Assembly: GCF_000013365.1 (NCBI RefSeq)
Contig: NC_007778.1
Span: 1,860,001 to 1,924,000 of the forward strand
Length of the DNA: 64,000 bases
Direction of reading: 5' to 3'
Source of the DNA: Rhodopseudomonas palustris HaA2
GTDB taxonomy: Bacteria > Pseudomonadota > Alphaproteobacteria > Rhizobiales > Xanthobacteraceae
The notes under the pieces are model-generated. The model searched no databases and was not told where the DNA came from. It saw nothing but the letters and a program-made list of their open reading frames with translations. The stretch's first letter is position 1; every line of letters begins with the position of its first letter. Shown here piece by piece: positions 62,680 through 64,000 of this stretch. Both the position numbers and the translations under genes were made by a program.

Positions 62680-62795
62680 CCTCATCCTCAGGAGCCCAGC
62701 GTAGCTCGCAGAGCGAAGCCGGACGTCTCGAAGGATGAGGCTGTCCATCCTCATGGTTCGAGACGCGCGCAAGGGCGCGCTCCTCACCATGCGGT
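62680..62795. repeat. Dispersed palindromic repeat, copy 2
   Basis: CTCATCCTCAGGAG, ACGTCTCGAAGGATGAGG, CCTCATGGTTCGAGACGCGC and GCGCGCTCCTCACCATG appear in this order, the mirror order of the element at 54886-54986 in opposite orientation. It separates the two acyl-CoA dehydrogenase genes. Confidence 0.8.
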
Positions 62796-62829
62796 TCTGA
62801 ATTTGCCTCGCTTAGAAAGGCTCGAACAG

Positions 62830-64000
62830 ATGAATTTCGACGACACCCCGCAGGAAGCCGAATTCCGCGCCAAGGCGCGTGCCTGGATCGACGCCAACGC
62901 GCCGAAGCAATATGAAGAGGAACTGCGCAAGGCCTCGCTCGGCCGCGTTCAGCTCAAGGGCGCCAACATTCTCGAGGTCGCCAAGGCTTGGCAGAAGAAG
63001 AAGGCCGACGCCGGCTGGGCCGTGCCGCATTGGCCGAAGGATTACGGCGGCCGCGGCGCGACGCCGATCGAGCGGGTGATCTGGCAGCAGGAAGAGGGCG
63101 TCTACGGCAAGCTCGGCGCGCTGTTCATCATCGGCCAGGGCATGTGCGGGCCGACCATGATGGCGTTCGCCTCGGAGGACCAGAAGCGATACTATTTGCC
63201 GCCGCTGGCGTCGGGCGAGAACATCTGGTGTCAGTTGTTCTCGGAGCCCGCCGGCGGTTCGGACGTCGCCGGCCTGCGCACGCGCGCGGAGAAGGACGGC
63301 GACGACTGGATCATCAACGGCCAGAAGATCTGGACCTCCGGCGCGCATTATTCGGACTACGGCATCCTGATCACCCGCACCGACCCGACCGTGCCCAAGC
63401 ACAAGGGCCTGACGATGTTCTTCCTCGACATGAGGAGCAAGGGCGTCGAGATCAAGCCGATCAAGCAGGCCAACGGCAATTCCGACTTCAATGAAGTGTA
63501 CTTCACCGACGTGCGGATTCCGGACAGTCAGCGGTTGGGCGCCGTCGGCGACGGCTGGAACGTGTCGCTGACGACGCTGATGAACGAGCGGATGTCGATC
63601 GGCGCCAATGTGGCGACTGGGTTTCCGGAGTTGTTCGAGTACTGCAATTCGCTGATGCTCGACGGCGGCCCCGCGATCGAGGACCGAGCGGTGCGCAGTA
63701 AGCTCGCCAACTGGGCGGTGCGCGCCAGCGGGTTGAAATACACCAGCTTCCGCGCGATCTCGGCGCTGTCGAAGGGCGAACGCCCGGGGCCGGAGAATTC
63801 GATCGGCAAGCTCGTCGCGGGTTCGATGATTCAGGACGTCGCAATGTATGCGCTCGACCTGCAGGGCGCCGGCGGCGTGCTGAGCGGCCCCGAGGATGCG
63901 GAAGCCGCCGGCAAGTTCCAGGCGATGCTGCTGCGTTCGCCGGCGACGCGTGTGGAAGGCGGCACCGACGAGATCCTGCGCAACATCATCGCCGAGCGCG
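62830..64000 (+). CDS. Acyl-CoA dehydrogenase, 3' end outside the window
   Basis: The frame starts at ATG 62830 (AAAGG upstream) and is open to the window edge, giving 390 codons. Visible are MNFDDTPQEAEFRAKARAW, PKDYGGRGATPIE, the FAD/substrate loop CQLFSEPAGGSDVAG, the adenine-binding INGQKIWTSGA and the late GGTDEILRNIIAER motif. Since the last normally lies near the C-terminus of a protein of about 400 residues, only a few residues are missing. It differs clearly from the preceding dehydrogenase and may be its partner subunit in a heteromeric enzyme. Confidence 0.92.
   Translation, partial: MNFDDTPQEAEFRAKARAWIDANAPKQYEEELRKASLGRVQLKGANILEVAKAWQKKKADAGWAVPHWPKDYGGRGATPIERVIWQQEEGVYGKLGALFIIGQGMCGPTMMAFASEDQKRYYLPPLASGENIWCQLFSEPAGGSDVAGLRTRAEKDGDDWIINGQKIWTSGAHYSDYGILITRTDPTVPKHKGLTMFFLDMRSKGVEIKPIKQANGNSDFNEVYFTDVRIPDSQRLGAVGDGWNVSLTTLMNERMSIGANVATGFPELFEYCNSLMLDGGPAIEDRAVRSKLANWAVRASGLKYTSFRAISALSKGERPGPENSIGKLVAGSMIQDVAMYALDLQGAGGVLSGPEDAEAAGKFQAMLLRSPATRVEGGTDEILRNIIAER

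Noticed and set aside
1-64000. tRNA, rRNA, transposase, integrase or phage genes
   Set aside because: None could be recognised on either strand by reading; a tRNA or Rfam scan was not possible here.

Overview
The window is high-GC DNA with tightly packed operons. Gene content (Liv-type transporters, DUF1185/UPF0280 proteins, CoA-dependent acid degradation, an alphaproteobacterial ferredoxin-NADP reductase and GTCATTCCGGGG-type palindromic repeats) points to an alphaproteobacterium of the Rhodopseudomonas/Bradyrhizobium group. This assignment is inferred from gene content, not from a database search.

Layout. (1) 1-10816: 3' part of a giant VCBS/RTX adhesin-like protein, followed by its probable type I secretion ATPase/permease and membrane fusion protein; no TolC-like outer membrane gene is visible. 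(2) 11062-15962: an arsenic island with an ArsR-ArsC fusion, GAPDH and ArsJ (the 1-arseno-3-phosphoglycerate route), then a second ArsR behind a perfect 24-bp palindrome, an ArsP-type permease and a small CxxC protein. (3) 15994-24734: a six-gene minus-strand operon (class II aldolase-like protein, peptide-type ABC transporter, 2-hydroxyacid dehydrogenase) divergent from a GntR/FCD regulator and an acetylpolyamine amidohydrolase-like enzyme; the substrate is unknown. (4) 25251-27409: ExbB-ExbD-TonB.

(5) 27537-43989 is the most interesting region. A long minus-strand array encodes a 6-hydroxynicotinate reductase homologue, a UPF0280 (ApbE-like) protein, two tandem DUF1185 paralogues, a branched-chain-type ABC transporter with a fused permease, a MarR regulator and an alpha/beta hydrolase. 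It diverges from a NicA/NicB-type nicotinate hydroxylase (the large subunit carries three haem motifs), a ferredoxin-NADP reductase and an enamidase. Together these encode the upper part of a nicotinate pathway that joins an aerobic-type hydroxylase to the reductive branch known from anaerobic Eubacterium barkeri and proposed for Azorhizobium: nicotinate, 6-hydroxynicotinate, tetrahydro-6-oxonicotinate, 2-formylglutarate. A near-identical operator-like motif lies in front of three of its transcription units, which suggests one regulator.

(6) 44144-53140: mixed housekeeping and stress genes: a 44-residue membrane peptide, DUF3095, DUF2147, MATE and MFS transporters, an iron-type superoxide dismutase, CinA-C, an amidase and a TolA/TonB-like protein. 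(7) 53283-64000: a CoA-dependent acid degradation cluster: two acyl-CoA synthetases (one feruloyl-CoA-synthase-like), thiolase, TetR, SDR dehydrogenase, enoyl-CoA hydratase and two acyl-CoA dehydrogenases, the last running off the window. Its spacers hold dispersed palindromic repeats and one unusual T-poor repetitive leader. No rRNA, tRNA, CRISPR array, transposase or integrase was recognised.
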